Shown: positions 55,545-63,789 of the stretch, in pieces
Numbering within the stretch: position 1 is the stretch's first letter
How the letters are laid out: the number at the start of each line of letters is the position of its first letter
Assembly: GCA_036504735.1 (NCBI GenBank)
Contig: DASXUQ010000005.1
Location: forward strand, 217,377 to 281,376
Reading direction: 5' to 3'
Length of the DNA: 64,000 nucleotides
Source: a bacterium
GTDB lineage: Bacteria > Electryoneota > RPQS01
Translations under genes and position numbers: made by a program
The notes under the pieces: model-generated
Database searches by the model: none
What the model was told of the DNA's origin: nothing
Seen by the model: only the letters and a program-made list of their open reading frames with translations

Positions 55545-56536
55545 CCAAACCCCATAGCGTCGTGTACATCGTCCATCGTTTTCGCGGCGACTTCTTGTGC
55601 GCGGGCGTTGCCGTCCGCCATAATCTGCTGAACCTTCTCCGGCTGCGTTTCGAGTTGCAGTCTGCGCTCGCGGATCGGGGCCAGATGCTCGATAATCCGG
55701 TTGGCCGCCCGCATCTTGCAATCGACACAGCCCAGCGCGCCGCTTTCGCAGCCCGCGCGGATCTCCGGCACTTCCGCCGGATTGAACTTCGTATGATAGG
55801 TAAACACCAGGCAGATGTCCGGCCGTCCGGGATCGCCCTTGCGAACCTTTTGCGGGTCGGTCACCGCCTTCTTCATCTTGGCCTTGATGTCATCGGGAGA
55901 ATCGGAGAGCAATATGGTGTTGCCCAGCGATTTCGACATACGATGTCCATCCAACCCCGGCAAACGCGGAAACTCGGTCAGTAAACCTTCCGGTTCCGGG
56001 AAAACGGGTTTCTCAGGGGCAAACACATTATTGAAGCGCCGCGCCAGTTCGCGCGCCATCTCAATGTGGGGAAGCTGATCTTCGCCGACTGGAACCACTT
56101 CTCCCTTGTACATCAGGATGTCCGCCGCCTGTAGAACCGGATAACCAAGATGCCCATAAGTCATTTTGGATTCCAGATCCAGATCGCGTACCTGCTCCTT
56201 CAGAGTCGGATTGCGTTCCAAACGGGCTGTCGTCATCAGCATGGACAAGATCAGATGAAGTTCGGCATGCTGCTTCACTTGCGACTGCACAAAAATCGGA
56301 CTCTTCGCGGGGTCAATGCCTGCCGCGAGCCAGTCCGTCACCATCTCGAACGTGTTTTCGGGAATCAGCCGGGTGTGCTCGTAATCGGTAGTCAGTGTAT
56401 GCCAATCCGCCACGAACAGGAAGCTCTCAAACTGCTCCTGCAGCTTAACCCAGTTTTCCAAAGCCCCGACGTAATTGCCAAGATGCAATCGTCCAGTGGG
56501 CCTCATGCCGGAAAGTAAACGCCGTTTGCGCGTCAT
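55541..56536 (-). CDS. trpS: Tryptophan-tRNA ligase
   Basis: 331 aa from the ATG at 56536; an upstream TTG is rejected because the promoter overlaps it. The class I aminoacyl-tRNA synthetase motifs are HLGN (GMRPTGRLHLGNYVGAL) and RMSKS (GHRMSKSLGN). Length and sequence are typical of bacterial TrpRS. It is the first gene of the trpS-scpA-scpB-cmk-plsC-rpsA run. Confidence 0.97.
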   Translation of the reverse strand: MTRKRRLLSGMRPTGRLHLGNYVGALENWVKLQEQFESFLFVADWHTLTTDYEHTRLIPENTFEMVTDWLAAGIDPAKSPIFVQSQVKQHAELHLILSMLMTTARLERNPTLKEQVRDLDLESKMTYGHLGYPVLQAADILMYKGEVVPVGEDQLPHIEMARELARRFNNVFAPEKPVFPEPEGLLTEFPRLPGLDGHRMSKSLGNTILLSDSPDDIKAKMKKAVTDPQKVRKGDPGRPDICLVFTYHTKFNPAEVPEIRAGCESGALGCVDCKMRAANRIIEHLAPIRERRLQLETQPEKVQQIMADGNARAQEVAAKTMDDVHDAMGFG

Positions 56537-56570
56537 AATTTGCTGGTCTTTACCCTTCAGAATAAACCGC

Positions 56571-56599
56571 AAGATACAATATTTTCACAAAAATAGCAA
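56571..56599 (-). promoter_or_regulatory. Sigma-70-type promoter before trpS
   Basis: Minus-strand TTGCTA (56599-56594), 17-nt spacer and TATCTT (56576-56571). Predicted start near 56564, 28 nt before the trpS ATG. It would let trpS be read independently of the B12 operon. Confidence 0.5.
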
Positions 56600-56631
56600 C
56601 CCAAGTTACCCGCAATAGGTCAGCTTGCGGT

Positions 56632-57903
56632 TCACTTCAGGTAGACAAGCTTTTGCACCGTTTTTGGATCTGCTTGTTCCCAAATAGCGTAATAAATTCC
56701 TGATGTTATGTAACTTCGAGATGAACTCTGAGGTGCCCAGAGAATCTCATTTGCTCCCGCTGGAACCAGCACTTTGGCTATCTGCCTTCCTAATTCGTTA
56801 TAAATCAATATATAACTATTGGCTGGCATCGTCGTGCTGAGTTTCAGGCGGACGGCGCTGTTGAAGGGGTTGGGAAACGCCTCTGTCAGGGCGAATTGCC
56901 TCGGGACAGGCCCAATTATTGGCCTCGCCTCATCTGGGGCACCGAACAACACCATCTGACCGGGGCCTGTGGACATCGGAAAGACGTCAATCCTGCTGCC
57001 GTCACGCATTCGGTGTTCGACCTGATTGGCCGCAAAACAACTGACAAAGAAGGTCGTGTCGGGCTGGGCCTCGACATCCGTCGCCCCCTCTCCCACCGGG
57101 ATCGGGTTAGCCGAACTGTTCAGGATGGACAAGTCATCCAGTCGGTATCGAAAAACCGCTCCGGGTCCACCCCATCCGCCAGCGGCCACGAACGCAGTAC
57201 CGCCGCCGAAGCTGACGTTTCCAGGGGTTCCACCCACGGCCAGAACGGTATCGGTATGCAAAGTTTCCAGATTTACGACATGGATCTGACCGGGTACATC
57301 AGCGTAGTTACCTGTGCAGACCACATGCAGGCGGTTCCGGTCATCCACTTGGGCCGACTGGGGATTTGTGCCTACTCGGATGCTGTCGAGCAGCCTCAGA
57401 GTGCTCCGGTCATAGACCATCACTACTCCGGGACCGTAGCCGGAGGTCTGGTAGCGTGTCAGGCAAACGAACAATCGACTGTCATGTACCAGAATTCCTT
57501 CCGGTCCAAGACCCACGGGGATAGTTCCTACCTGAGCGCCATCGGACAGCCGCAACAGGACCACATTGTTGCTCAGCCAGTTCGTGACGGCCAGAGTATC
57601 ATCATTGATGAAAGCCAGCGAATAGGGGTTCGCACCGCCCGTGACGGGGATTTCGCGCAACGTTGTGTTGGTGACGGCGTCGATTTCCTGAACCGTGTTC
57701 AGCCCCGAGTTGGTCACATAGAGATGGGAGCCGTGCGCCACAATGTCATTGCACAGGTGCCCCAGCGAGAGCACGTGAGTATCCACCTGACCATTGGCCA
57801 GATTGATCTCCCCGAGGGATTCATCACTGACTTGCACCACATACAGCCGCTCCTGAGCCATCAGGGCTCCCGCGCATATCAAAAACACCAGCAGTCGAAT
57901 CAT
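56632..57903 (-). CDS. Secreted seven-bladed YncE-type beta-propeller with T9SS sorting tail (BtuG-like candidate)
   Basis: 423 aa. A signal-peptidase-I type leader (LLVFLICAGALMA) is followed by seven YVTN/YncE-style repeats (about 17-325), for example RLYVVQVSD, HLYVTNSGLNTVQEID and TLAVTNWLSNNVVLL. The end has FPNPFNSAVRLKLS and TSGIYYAIWEQ, closing in KLVYLK: a type A T9SS sorting domain. In Bacteroides the surface propeller BtuG binds B12 next to BtuB; here a propeller lies 13 nt after a BtuB-like gene in a cobalamin-riboswitch operon. No lipobox is present, so T9SS would do the surface delivery. B12 binding is inferred. The DNA of the last about 60 codons is unusually AT-rich. Confidence 0.8.
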   Translation of the reverse strand: MIRLLVFLICAGALMAQERLYVVQVSDESLGEINLANGQVDTHVLSLGHLCNDIVAHGSHLYVTNSGLNTVQEIDAVTNTTLREIPVTGGANPYSLAFINDDTLAVTNWLSNNVVLLRLSDGAQVGTIPVGLGPEGILVHDSRLFVCLTRYQTSGYGPGVVMVYDRSTLRLLDSIRVGTNPQSAQVDDRNRLHVVCTGNYADVPGQIHVVNLETLHTDTVLAVGGTPGNVSFGGGTAFVAAGGWGGPGAVFRYRLDDLSILNSSANPIPVGEGATDVEAQPDTTFFVSCFAANQVEHRMRDGSRIDVFPMSTGPGQMVLFGAPDEARPIIGPVPRQFALTEAFPNPFNSAVRLKLSTTMPANSYILIYNELGRQIAKVLVPAGANEILWAPQSSSRSYITSGIYYAIWEQADPKTVQKLVYLK

Positions 57904-57916
57904 GTTTCTTTACAGG

Positions 57917-60070
57917 CTAAAGTTGGGAAACACGGATAGCCGCATAGATTTCCCGCCCGGGCATAGGGGCAAAGCGCACAATGCGGTAGTTTTCATCAAA
58001 CAGGTTGTTGGCGCCAACGGTCGGTTCAATGCACATGCGGCTCAGACGGAAACCGTAGCTGAAGCGCAGATCGGCGACCTGATACGCGCGAAGCCATTTG
58101 GAATTAGTTTCCAGCACAGGGCGGGCGGACAGCCAACGGCAGTTTGCGACAAATTCCGCACCGTGCAGTTTGAGCGTCAGCGTTCCCCGGTATGAGCGCG
58201 GTGCGCGAAAGGTCAGATACTTGCCGCCCGTGTTGCGGTCATTCGTGGCGTCGCGAGCTTCCGTCCAGTTCACGCCGGCTGACAACTGCACGCAGTCGTT
58301 CCAGGCGGATTGCTTGAGGTCAAGATCGAGAGTCCGCACATGCGCACGATTCAAGTTGAACGGCTTCCAGCGGCCATCGAATGTACGCTTCCAATAAATG
58401 AGGTCATTGACGCGCTGATCCGATGCTTCCGCCTCGAGCCGCAACCCGTGAACGATGGACGGCTCAACGTGTGCGCTGCCCGTCCACTCCGATGACAGCT
58501 CTGATTTCAGGTCCGGGTTCCCCTGTGCCGCCTGGTCATCGAGCCAAAACAGAGAATAGAAGCTTGGCGCTCGATAGGATTTTCCCCAGGACACGGTTGC
58601 TCCTGCATCAAGGGCACCGGGATGGTCGAGAGTCACGCTGACCTTGGGAAGCAGCGCCTGGCCGTGACCGTACGCTTCCCAGCGGGCGCCGCCATCCCCG
58701 GAGAGCGCCAACTCACGGTGTGACGACGTGTAGAGTGTATGGCCGATCTGTGTCCAGCCCGCCCAGCGGGTACGTGCGGCGCGTCCCGCACTAATCTGGC
58801 TGCTGTACAGCGACTCACGGGACACTAGTGTTCCCCCGCTAAGTGAGGCACCCTTGGCCTGCGTGTTGCCGCGCAGTTCACCTTCCCATCCGGAGCTGGA
58901 TTCGGAACTGTACGGCGCGAGGCTATAGATGTCCGGATCCGTGAAGCCGCGCCGATCGTGTCCATAGGCTCCGCGCGCTTGCATGCGAACCGGGCCGATG
59001 CTATGCTCCATGCGCACATTTACCGACTGTTGAGTCGTGCTCTGCCGGGCCAGCGGAGTCAATTGCGGCGCAAGGTAACCCGGCATGCCGCGAACGGCAC
59101 GATCCAAGTAACCTGTGGCTTCAAGCAGGCCATCGCCATCCAACGTGGCGGACAGTTTCAGCAGAAGCTGATCGCGGGCCACATCGGCGTTGATCCTTCG
59201 AAAAGACTTGCCGAGGTTCACAGTGAACGGCCCGTTGCCGTCATCTTCCGTAATGGTGTACCGGAAATCACCGGGACCCTGAGTCCTGCAATACGACAAA
59301 AGACTGGAGAGAGTTCCAGTCTTTGCAGATTTCAGGACATTAAGTGTCTGATAGGTCGGATGCGCCTCACCTTCCACCGAGAGTTCGCCGCGCTCGCCGG
59401 CGTTACGGGTGGTGATTTCCAGAATCCCGCCGATGGCTTCGCCTCCCTCATCCGGACGTCCGCCACGCGACACCTTGACCGACTGGACCCAATCCAATGG
59501 AATAGCCGACAGATCCGCCTCACCACTGCCGAGACTGCGCATGCGCTGACCATCGACCAGCACCAGCACCTGATCGGCATTTGAGCCGCCGATCCGCACG
59601 ATCTGCGCCCCGCCCGCGGTGCCGTCGCTGCGCACATCGAGTCCGGCGGAGCGGTTCAGAAACTCCGGTAGAGTGCGAGCGGTGCCGGCCTGAATGTCTT
59701 TGCGAGTAAAGACGTGTGCGTCGCCCATACGCCGCTGCGTTTCCACGACCACTTCCGGGAGGGTCACGGACAGCCTCTGCAAGGCGATGGGCATGCCCAG
59801 CCGCTGCCCGGGGGAAAGATCAAAGGACGTATCCCGTGCTGCATATCCTTCCGCTGCGGCTTCAAGGCGGTATTGCCCGGCGGCCAATCCGTCAAATGTC
59901 GCTTTGCCCATCTCGTCAGTCTGAGCCGCACGATCAAAAGGCCAAAGCAACACTGTGGCGGAAGATACAGGACGGCCCGCATCCAGAACCCGCACGTCGA
60001 TGGACGCTCCCGTCTGAGCAAGGGCCATGACCGTGCAGATCAGGCAGATCACCGCGGCCAGCCGAATCAC
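57917..60070 (-). CDS. TonB-dependent outer-membrane receptor, BtuB-like
   Basis: 717 aa. A signal peptide is followed by a carboxypeptidase-regulatory-like domain (about 22-100), then a TonB-box-like LPEVVVETQ, a plug domain (about 115-225; VLVLVDGQRMRS, GGILEITTRN) and a 22-strand barrel. The barrel end GANNLFDENYRI and final IYAAIRVSQL are standard. It overlaps the upstream barrel gene by four nt. The riboswitch at the head of the operon makes cobalamin (or a corrinoid) the likely ligand, with BtuB function inferred. Energy would come from TonB-ExbBD elsewhere. Confidence 0.85.
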   Translation of the reverse strand: MIRLAAVICLICTVMALAQTGASIDVRVLDAGRPVSSATVLLWPFDRAAQTDEMGKATFDGLAAGQYRLEAAAEGYAARDTSFDLSPGQRLGMPIALQRLSVTLPEVVVETQRRMGDAHVFTRKDIQAGTARTLPEFLNRSAGLDVRSDGTAGGAQIVRIGGSNADQVLVLVDGQRMRSLGSGEADLSAIPLDWVQSVKVSRGGRPDEGGEAIGGILEITTRNAGERGELSVEGEAHPTYQTLNVLKSAKTGTLSSLLSYCRTQGPGDFRYTITEDDGNGPFTVNLGKSFRRINADVARDQLLLKLSATLDGDGLLEATGYLDRAVRGMPGYLAPQLTPLARQSTTQQSVNVRMEHSIGPVRMQARGAYGHDRRGFTDPDIYSLAPYSSESSSGWEGELRGNTQAKGASLSGGTLVSRESLYSSQISAGRAARTRWAGWTQIGHTLYTSSHRELALSGDGGARWEAYGHGQALLPKVSVTLDHPGALDAGATVSWGKSYRAPSFYSLFWLDDQAAQGNPDLKSELSSEWTGSAHVEPSIVHGLRLEAEASDQRVNDLIYWKRTFDGRWKPFNLNRAHVRTLDLDLKQSAWNDCVQLSAGVNWTEARDATNDRNTGGKYLTFRAPRSYRGTLTLKLHGAEFVANCRWLSARPVLETNSKWLRAYQVADLRFSYGFRLSRMCIEPTVGANNLFDENYRIVRFAPMPGREIYAAIRVSQL

Positions 60071-61881
60071 AGCCAGAGCCTGATCATAAAGCCAAGGTAC
60101 TCCTCTTTGCCGATCATCTTGTACCCCGGGAGAATATAGTATGGCTGATTGAGGAAGTTTTCCGTGCCCCAGATAGCGGTCACACCTCGAATCGTGGCCG
60201 AGATTCGAATACCCATCGAGCTATTAGGACCGAGGACCGCCTGCCCTAACTCCGAATACGCGACGCGCTGCCCGAAAAACTCGTCGCTGACATGAGCGCG
60301 AATAATCAGCGGCGTGCTGAAAAACGCATGCTCGAAATAGAGCCGGGCGTAGCCGCGGGAATCCACAAGATTACCTAGGTCATTGGCCGCCGCTTGTCCA
60401 AATCCCCATCCTTCAAGGCGAAGCCCCCATTTCAAGGGAATGGAAGTCGCTACGGACACCCCGACCTGCGCCGTATCCCTGCTCACAAAAGTTGGCGCGA
60501 GGTAAATGTTGTGAAACTGGTCATTGCTGAGACTGAACACATTCCGCAAATGTCCAGGATGACTCAGGCGCATGGCCGTGACATCCACATATCCGCCGCT
60601 GAGATCCCATCTTACACCCAGGTCGGATTTCCAGTATCTGTCAGTTGCCCGCGCCGTCGTATCTGTGTAGGGAACATATCGAAGGGACACATCACCAAAT
60701 TCCGGGGCGGCCAATAGTGGTCGGTCGCTTAATGTGTACGATCCGAACCGCCATGCCAGCGGCGCCAGTTCTTCTGTCCATTGCGTGCCGCCGTGCAGCA
60801 CGAAATCGGACATCGGCACCGATTCGAATCGCGCGCCGATCCCTGACACGACATCGTTTTGTTTAGGAATGCCCAGACCGGTGTTAGATTCCCGCCGCAC
60901 GTTGCCGAAGACTGTCACACCCCCGACCGCCAAGCCGATGGAGTCCGCCGCATGCAATTCGAGCCAGAGTTCATCCCGTTTGGCAAAGCCCGGGAAGTTG
61001 ATGGTGCTCAAGGTGCTCAGTTGCCGGAATGTGAAACGCTGATCCGGCAGCGTGGCATGGGCTTCTAAAATAGCACCCCGCGTCAGTTCGCGTTGCTGGA
61101 AGGGATTGCCCCACTTCTCCCTGTCCTGCCGGGCGTACAGTTTCAATGATGGATCGAACGCCGTGCGCGCGGAGTCCTTTTGCGCAACGGTGAGAATTCC
61201 CTCGTGCCGCTCAAGATAGAACTGCCGGGGGCTGAGAGGGGTCAGGCTGTTGACCACCGAACCGGCGTAGGTGATGTACGAACGCCAGCGCGGTCCCAGA
61301 TCAAATCCCACGCGTCCTCGCACCCAGCGGTCTCGCGAGGAATCGTTGCGCCCCGGATTGTTCGGGAGGCTGCGCAGTCCGTTATAAAAGAGCAGGCGTC
61401 CCGTCACCTCGAGAGTCAGCGATTTGTGAATGCGTTCGCCCTGCGCGAAGTCTACCGTCCCGTAACCGTAGAATCCCTCGCGGATGTGCACCTCGGTATA
61501 GGGCGTATCCGATTGAAACGTCCGCGTTGCCAGGTCAAACCGGCCCGCTCCTCCATCACGCAGGTAATCATAACGGATCGAGTCGAGTTCGATGCCCGGT
61601 TGCAGATTCGGATCATACAACCCGTCGGAAACACGGTTCTGCGGGATACCGTCGCGATCCACGCGGAGTTCCCAGGGATTCAGATTCCATGGCCGGAACA
61701 GCAGGGGCTGCCCGACGTTGCCGTAGTCCAGCGGATACATGCCGGGATACCGCCGCAGCAGATCGCTGAGATCTTCATACGGCAGTGTCCACAGGTCTTT
61801 CTGCCGGAATACCGGTCCCTGGCACCACGCCGCGCCTGCGGCGAGGATGAAAGCAAGAACGAAAAGTGCGGTACGTTTCAC
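60067..61881 (-). CDS. Outer-membrane beta-barrel with plug-like N-terminus
   Basis: 604 aa. A signal peptide (TALFVLAFILAAGAAWC) precedes a region that resembles a TonB-receptor plug: DLSDLLRRYPGMYPLDYG, then LRVDRDGIPQN and LDSIRYDYLRDGGAG. No TonB box is seen. The rest is amphipathic beta strands with many aromatic girdle residues and ends EYLGFMIRLWL. It overlaps both the ECF S gene and the BtuB-like gene by four nt, so all three are translationally coupled. I do not recognise a named family. It may be a second outer-membrane corrinoid component or a reduced receptor. Confidence 0.75.
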   Translation of the reverse strand: MKRTALFVLAFILAAGAAWCQGPVFRQKDLWTLPYEDLSDLLRRYPGMYPLDYGNVGQPLLFRPWNLNPWELRVDRDGIPQNRVSDGLYDPNLQPGIELDSIRYDYLRDGGAGRFDLATRTFQSDTPYTEVHIREGFYGYGTVDFAQGERIHKSLTLEVTGRLLFYNGLRSLPNNPGRNDSSRDRWVRGRVGFDLGPRWRSYITYAGSVVNSLTPLSPRQFYLERHEGILTVAQKDSARTAFDPSLKLYARQDREKWGNPFQQRELTRGAILEAHATLPDQRFTFRQLSTLSTINFPGFAKRDELWLELHAADSIGLAVGGVTVFGNVRRESNTGLGIPKQNDVVSGIGARFESVPMSDFVLHGGTQWTEELAPLAWRFGSYTLSDRPLLAAPEFGDVSLRYVPYTDTTARATDRYWKSDLGVRWDLSGGYVDVTAMRLSHPGHLRNVFSLSNDQFHNIYLAPTFVSRDTAQVGVSVATSIPLKWGLRLEGWGFGQAAANDLGNLVDSRGYARLYFEHAFFSTPLIIRAHVSDEFFGQRVAYSELGQAVLGPNSSMGIRISATIRGVTAIWGTENFLNQPYYILPGYKMIGKEEYLGFMIRLWL

Positions 61882-62435
61882 GAGACTTTCAAGGCCCTTT
61901 CAAGCCGGGGCACAAAAGGAACAACGATGATGAGGAACACGAGCGTGTTGGAGATCAGATGAATGAGCGCGAACGGCACGCCGGCCGCCAGTGTCACCCA
62001 CATCTCGGAAACAGAAAACCCGGCCATCACGGGAAAGGCCAGGTTCGTTATCAAATCGAAAAATAGAGTGGCGACGATTCCGAGTCCGACCATGACACTC
62101 GCATACCATGTGCCTTTCTCGCGTCCGCGCACGAGAAACGCCGCCAGCGATCCGGCCAATCCCGCCGCCGCCATGCCGATGACCTGCGCCACGAGCACAA
62201 GTCCGAGCGAGCTTCCCATGGGGTTGAAGCCGGCAAACAGAGCCTCGGTCAGACCTCCGGTCAGCAATCCCCCGCCCGGCCCGAGCATGAACCCGGCGAT
62301 AAAGCAGATCGCCGTTACCAGTTCAACATTGGGTATGCCGCTCAGCGCGACTCCCGCCACCAGTCCCAGCGCGACGAACATCGCCAGACGCGTGAGCAGG
62401 AGCGGCGGACGACCCAGCCGGGACTCGATACTCAT
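61878..62435 (-). CDS. ECF transporter S component, putative cobalamin-specific
   Basis: 185 aa from the ATG at 62435, six nt after GGAG. Six hydrophobic helices are seen; the start of the membrane part (LTRLAMFVALGLVAGVALS) and IPNVELVTAICFIAGFMLG are typical of ECF S components (substrate-binding, RibU-like fold). The cobalamin riboswitch directly upstream makes B12 or a precursor the likely substrate. A shared EcfT is encoded at 24758-25516. It overlaps the outer-membrane gene. Whether it is CblT-, BtuM- or CbrT-like I cannot say. Confidence 0.82.
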   Translation of the reverse strand: MSIESRLGRPPLLLTRLAMFVALGLVAGVALSGIPNVELVTAICFIAGFMLGPGGGLLTGGLTEALFAGFNPMGSSLGLVLVAQVIGMAAAGLAGSLAAFLVRGREKGTWYASVMVGLGIVATLFFDLITNLAFPVMAGFSVSEMWVTLAAGVPFALIHLISNTLVFLIIVVPFVPRLERALKVS

Positions 62436-62441
62436 CTGCAT

Positions 62442-62461
62442 CTCCCCGCCAAAGCGGAGAG
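62442..62461 (-). promoter_or_regulatory. Ribosome-binding-site hairpin of the B12 operon
   Basis: CTCTCCGC (62461-62454) pairs with GCGGGGAG (62449-62442) around TTTG. The 3' arm contains the Shine-Dalgarno of the ECF S gene. This is a likely expression platform of the riboswitch, acting on translation. Confidence 0.6.
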
Positions 62462-62494
62462 CCTCCACCTGAACCTTACGACCGAAGGATACTG

Positions 62495-62632
62495 TATACG
62501 GCTGGCAGGTCTCCTGGCTGAGCGCGGCATTCAGTGAAGAAAGCCGCGCTTTCACAGTTGCGGGTCAGCGACGGAATCACACCGTCTTCCCTATTCTTCC
62601 GCTTGCGCGGACACCAACCGCTGGTGTGCAAA
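62495..62632 (-). promoter_or_regulatory. Cobalamin (B12) riboswitch
   Basis: The reverse strand shows the conserved cobalamin aptamer elements in order: GGTGT, AATAGGGAAGACGGTG, TGATTCCGTCGCTGACC, the CCGCAACTGTGAAAGC core, and the B12 box AGCCAGGAGACCTGCCAGC (62519-62501). It lies between the rplS terminator and the ECF S gene. Binding of adenosylcobalamin should lower translation of the uptake operon through the hairpin at 62442-62461. Exact ends are approximate. Confidence 0.93.
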
Positions 62633-62640
62633 CAAAGAAC

Positions 62641-62664
62641 AAAAAGCAGATCGCCGAGGCAATC
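62641..62664 (-). terminator. Intrinsic terminator after rplS
   Basis: A 6-bp stem (62664-62659 with 62654-62649, one G-U pair) and CTCG loop is followed by TGCTTTTTG. It lies five nt after the rplS stop and ends the rimM-trmD-rplS unit. Confidence 0.6.
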
Positions 62665-62668
62665 GAAA

Positions 62669-63055
62669 CTACTTCGCGGCCTCAGCCGTTGCCGTGGTCT
62701 CGGGGACGATCACGCGAGCCTTCTCCTTGATACGCGCCTTCTTGCCCTTCAATCCGCGCAGGTACGTGAGCTTCGCACGGCGGACGCGGCCTTTGCGCAT
62801 CACTTCGATGCGCGCCACGGACGGCGAATGCAGCGGGAAAATACGCTCCACGCCAACACCCATGGAAATTTTCCGGACGGTGAACGTCTCATCGAGTCCG
62901 CCGCTATGCCGGCCGATCACGGTACCCTGGAAGGCCTGCAGGCGCTCCTTATCACCTTCGATAACGCGCACCGAGACACTGACGGTGTCTCCGGGGACAA
63001 AGCTCGGAACGTCTTTGCGCAGGTCATCTTGGGTCCAATTCGAAATGCGGTTCAT
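62669..63055 (-). CDS. rplS: 50S ribosomal protein L19
   Basis: 128 aa. The N-terminal [40 protein letters not shown] and [14 protein letters not shown], and the basic [21 protein letters not shown] are those of L19, at the 30S-50S interface. The rimM-trmD-rplS order is conserved in most bacteria. It lies five nt after trmD. The C-terminal 15 residues are Ala/Thr-rich. Confidence 0.97.
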   Translation of the reverse strand: MNRISNWTQDDLRKDVPSFVPGDTVSVSVRVIEGDKERLQAFQGTVIGRHSGGLDETFTVRKISMGVGVERIFPLHSPSVARIEVMRKGRVRRAKLTYLRGLKGKKARIKEKARVIVPETTATAEAAK

Positions 63056-63060
63056 GATAG

Positions 63061-63789
63061 TTACTTATGGTTTCGTCTGTCTTTTTCAAACTCAGGATGG
63101 GCCGCCAGCCAGGCGTTCCACAAATCCGGGCGGCGTTCTCTCGTACGCCCAACGCGCTGATCCATTCGCCAGCGCCGGATATTCTCGTGATGCCCGCTGA
63201 GCAATGCCTCAGGCACCCGCCGCCCATTAATCTCTTCGGGACGCGTGTAGTAGGGCGCGTCGAGCAGGCCATCTTCAAAACTGTCCGTGTCCGCCGACTC
63301 CGGATCGCTGATCACTCCGGGCAGCAGCCGCACCATCGCGTCAACAAGCACCGCGGCCGGAATTTCTCCGCCGCTGAGCACATAGTCGCCGATGGAGACT
63401 TCGTGCCATTCGTCGCGCTCAAAGACCCTGCCGTCGACATCCTTATAGTGTCCGCACAGAAGGATCAGTTCTTCGGCCGTTACCAAATCGCGGACACGCG
63501 ATTGGGTCAGCGTCTGCCCCTGCGGCGACATGTACAGTCGCAACGGCTCTGCGGCGCGGATGGTTTTGAGATGGTCCAGCGCGGCCCATACAGGCTGCGC
63601 CATCAGCACCATCCCGGCTCCACCTCCGTACGGCGAATCGTCAATGTTTCCATGCCGGTCCGTCGTGTAGTGCCGCAGATTATGAACCCAGATTTCCACC
63701 GCGCCCGACAGCAGCGCATTGCGCAGGATCGAGCTGTTGATCAGTCCGGAAAAAATTTCCGGAAAGCCGGTGAGAATGTCAATCGTCAT
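63061..63789 (-). CDS. trmD: tRNA (guanine-N1)-methyltransferase
   Basis: 242 aa from the ATG at 63789, which overlaps the rimM stop by 11 nt. It starts [12 protein letters not shown] and has the SPOUT trefoil-knot elements [13 protein letters not shown] and [13 protein letters not shown], followed by [14 protein letters not shown]. The catalytic Asp lies in the [11 protein letters not shown] segment. It methylates G37 of tRNAs to prevent frameshifting. Standard neighbour of rimM and rplS. Confidence 0.97.
   Translation of the reverse strand: MTIDILTGFPEIFSGLINSSILRNALLSGAVEIWVHNLRHYTTDRHGNIDDSPYGGGAGMVLMAQPVWAALDHLKTIRAAEPLRLYMSPQGQTLTQSRVRDLVTAEELILLCGHYKDVDGRVFERDEWHEVSIGDYVLSGGEIPAAVLVDAMVRLLPGVISDPESADTDSFEDGLLDAPYYTRPEEINGRRVPEALLSGHHENIRRWRMDQRVGRTRERRPDLWNAWLAAHPEFEKDRRNHK

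Noticed and set aside
55545-55721. 59-residue N-terminal extension of scpA
   Set aside because: It lies within trpS in another frame; the family start is at the ATGA overlap.
56600-56631. Terminator after the BtuG-like gene
   Set aside because: A 6-bp CCGCAA/TTGCGG stem exists but its T-run is about 18 nt away, inside the trpS promoter; too weak to call.
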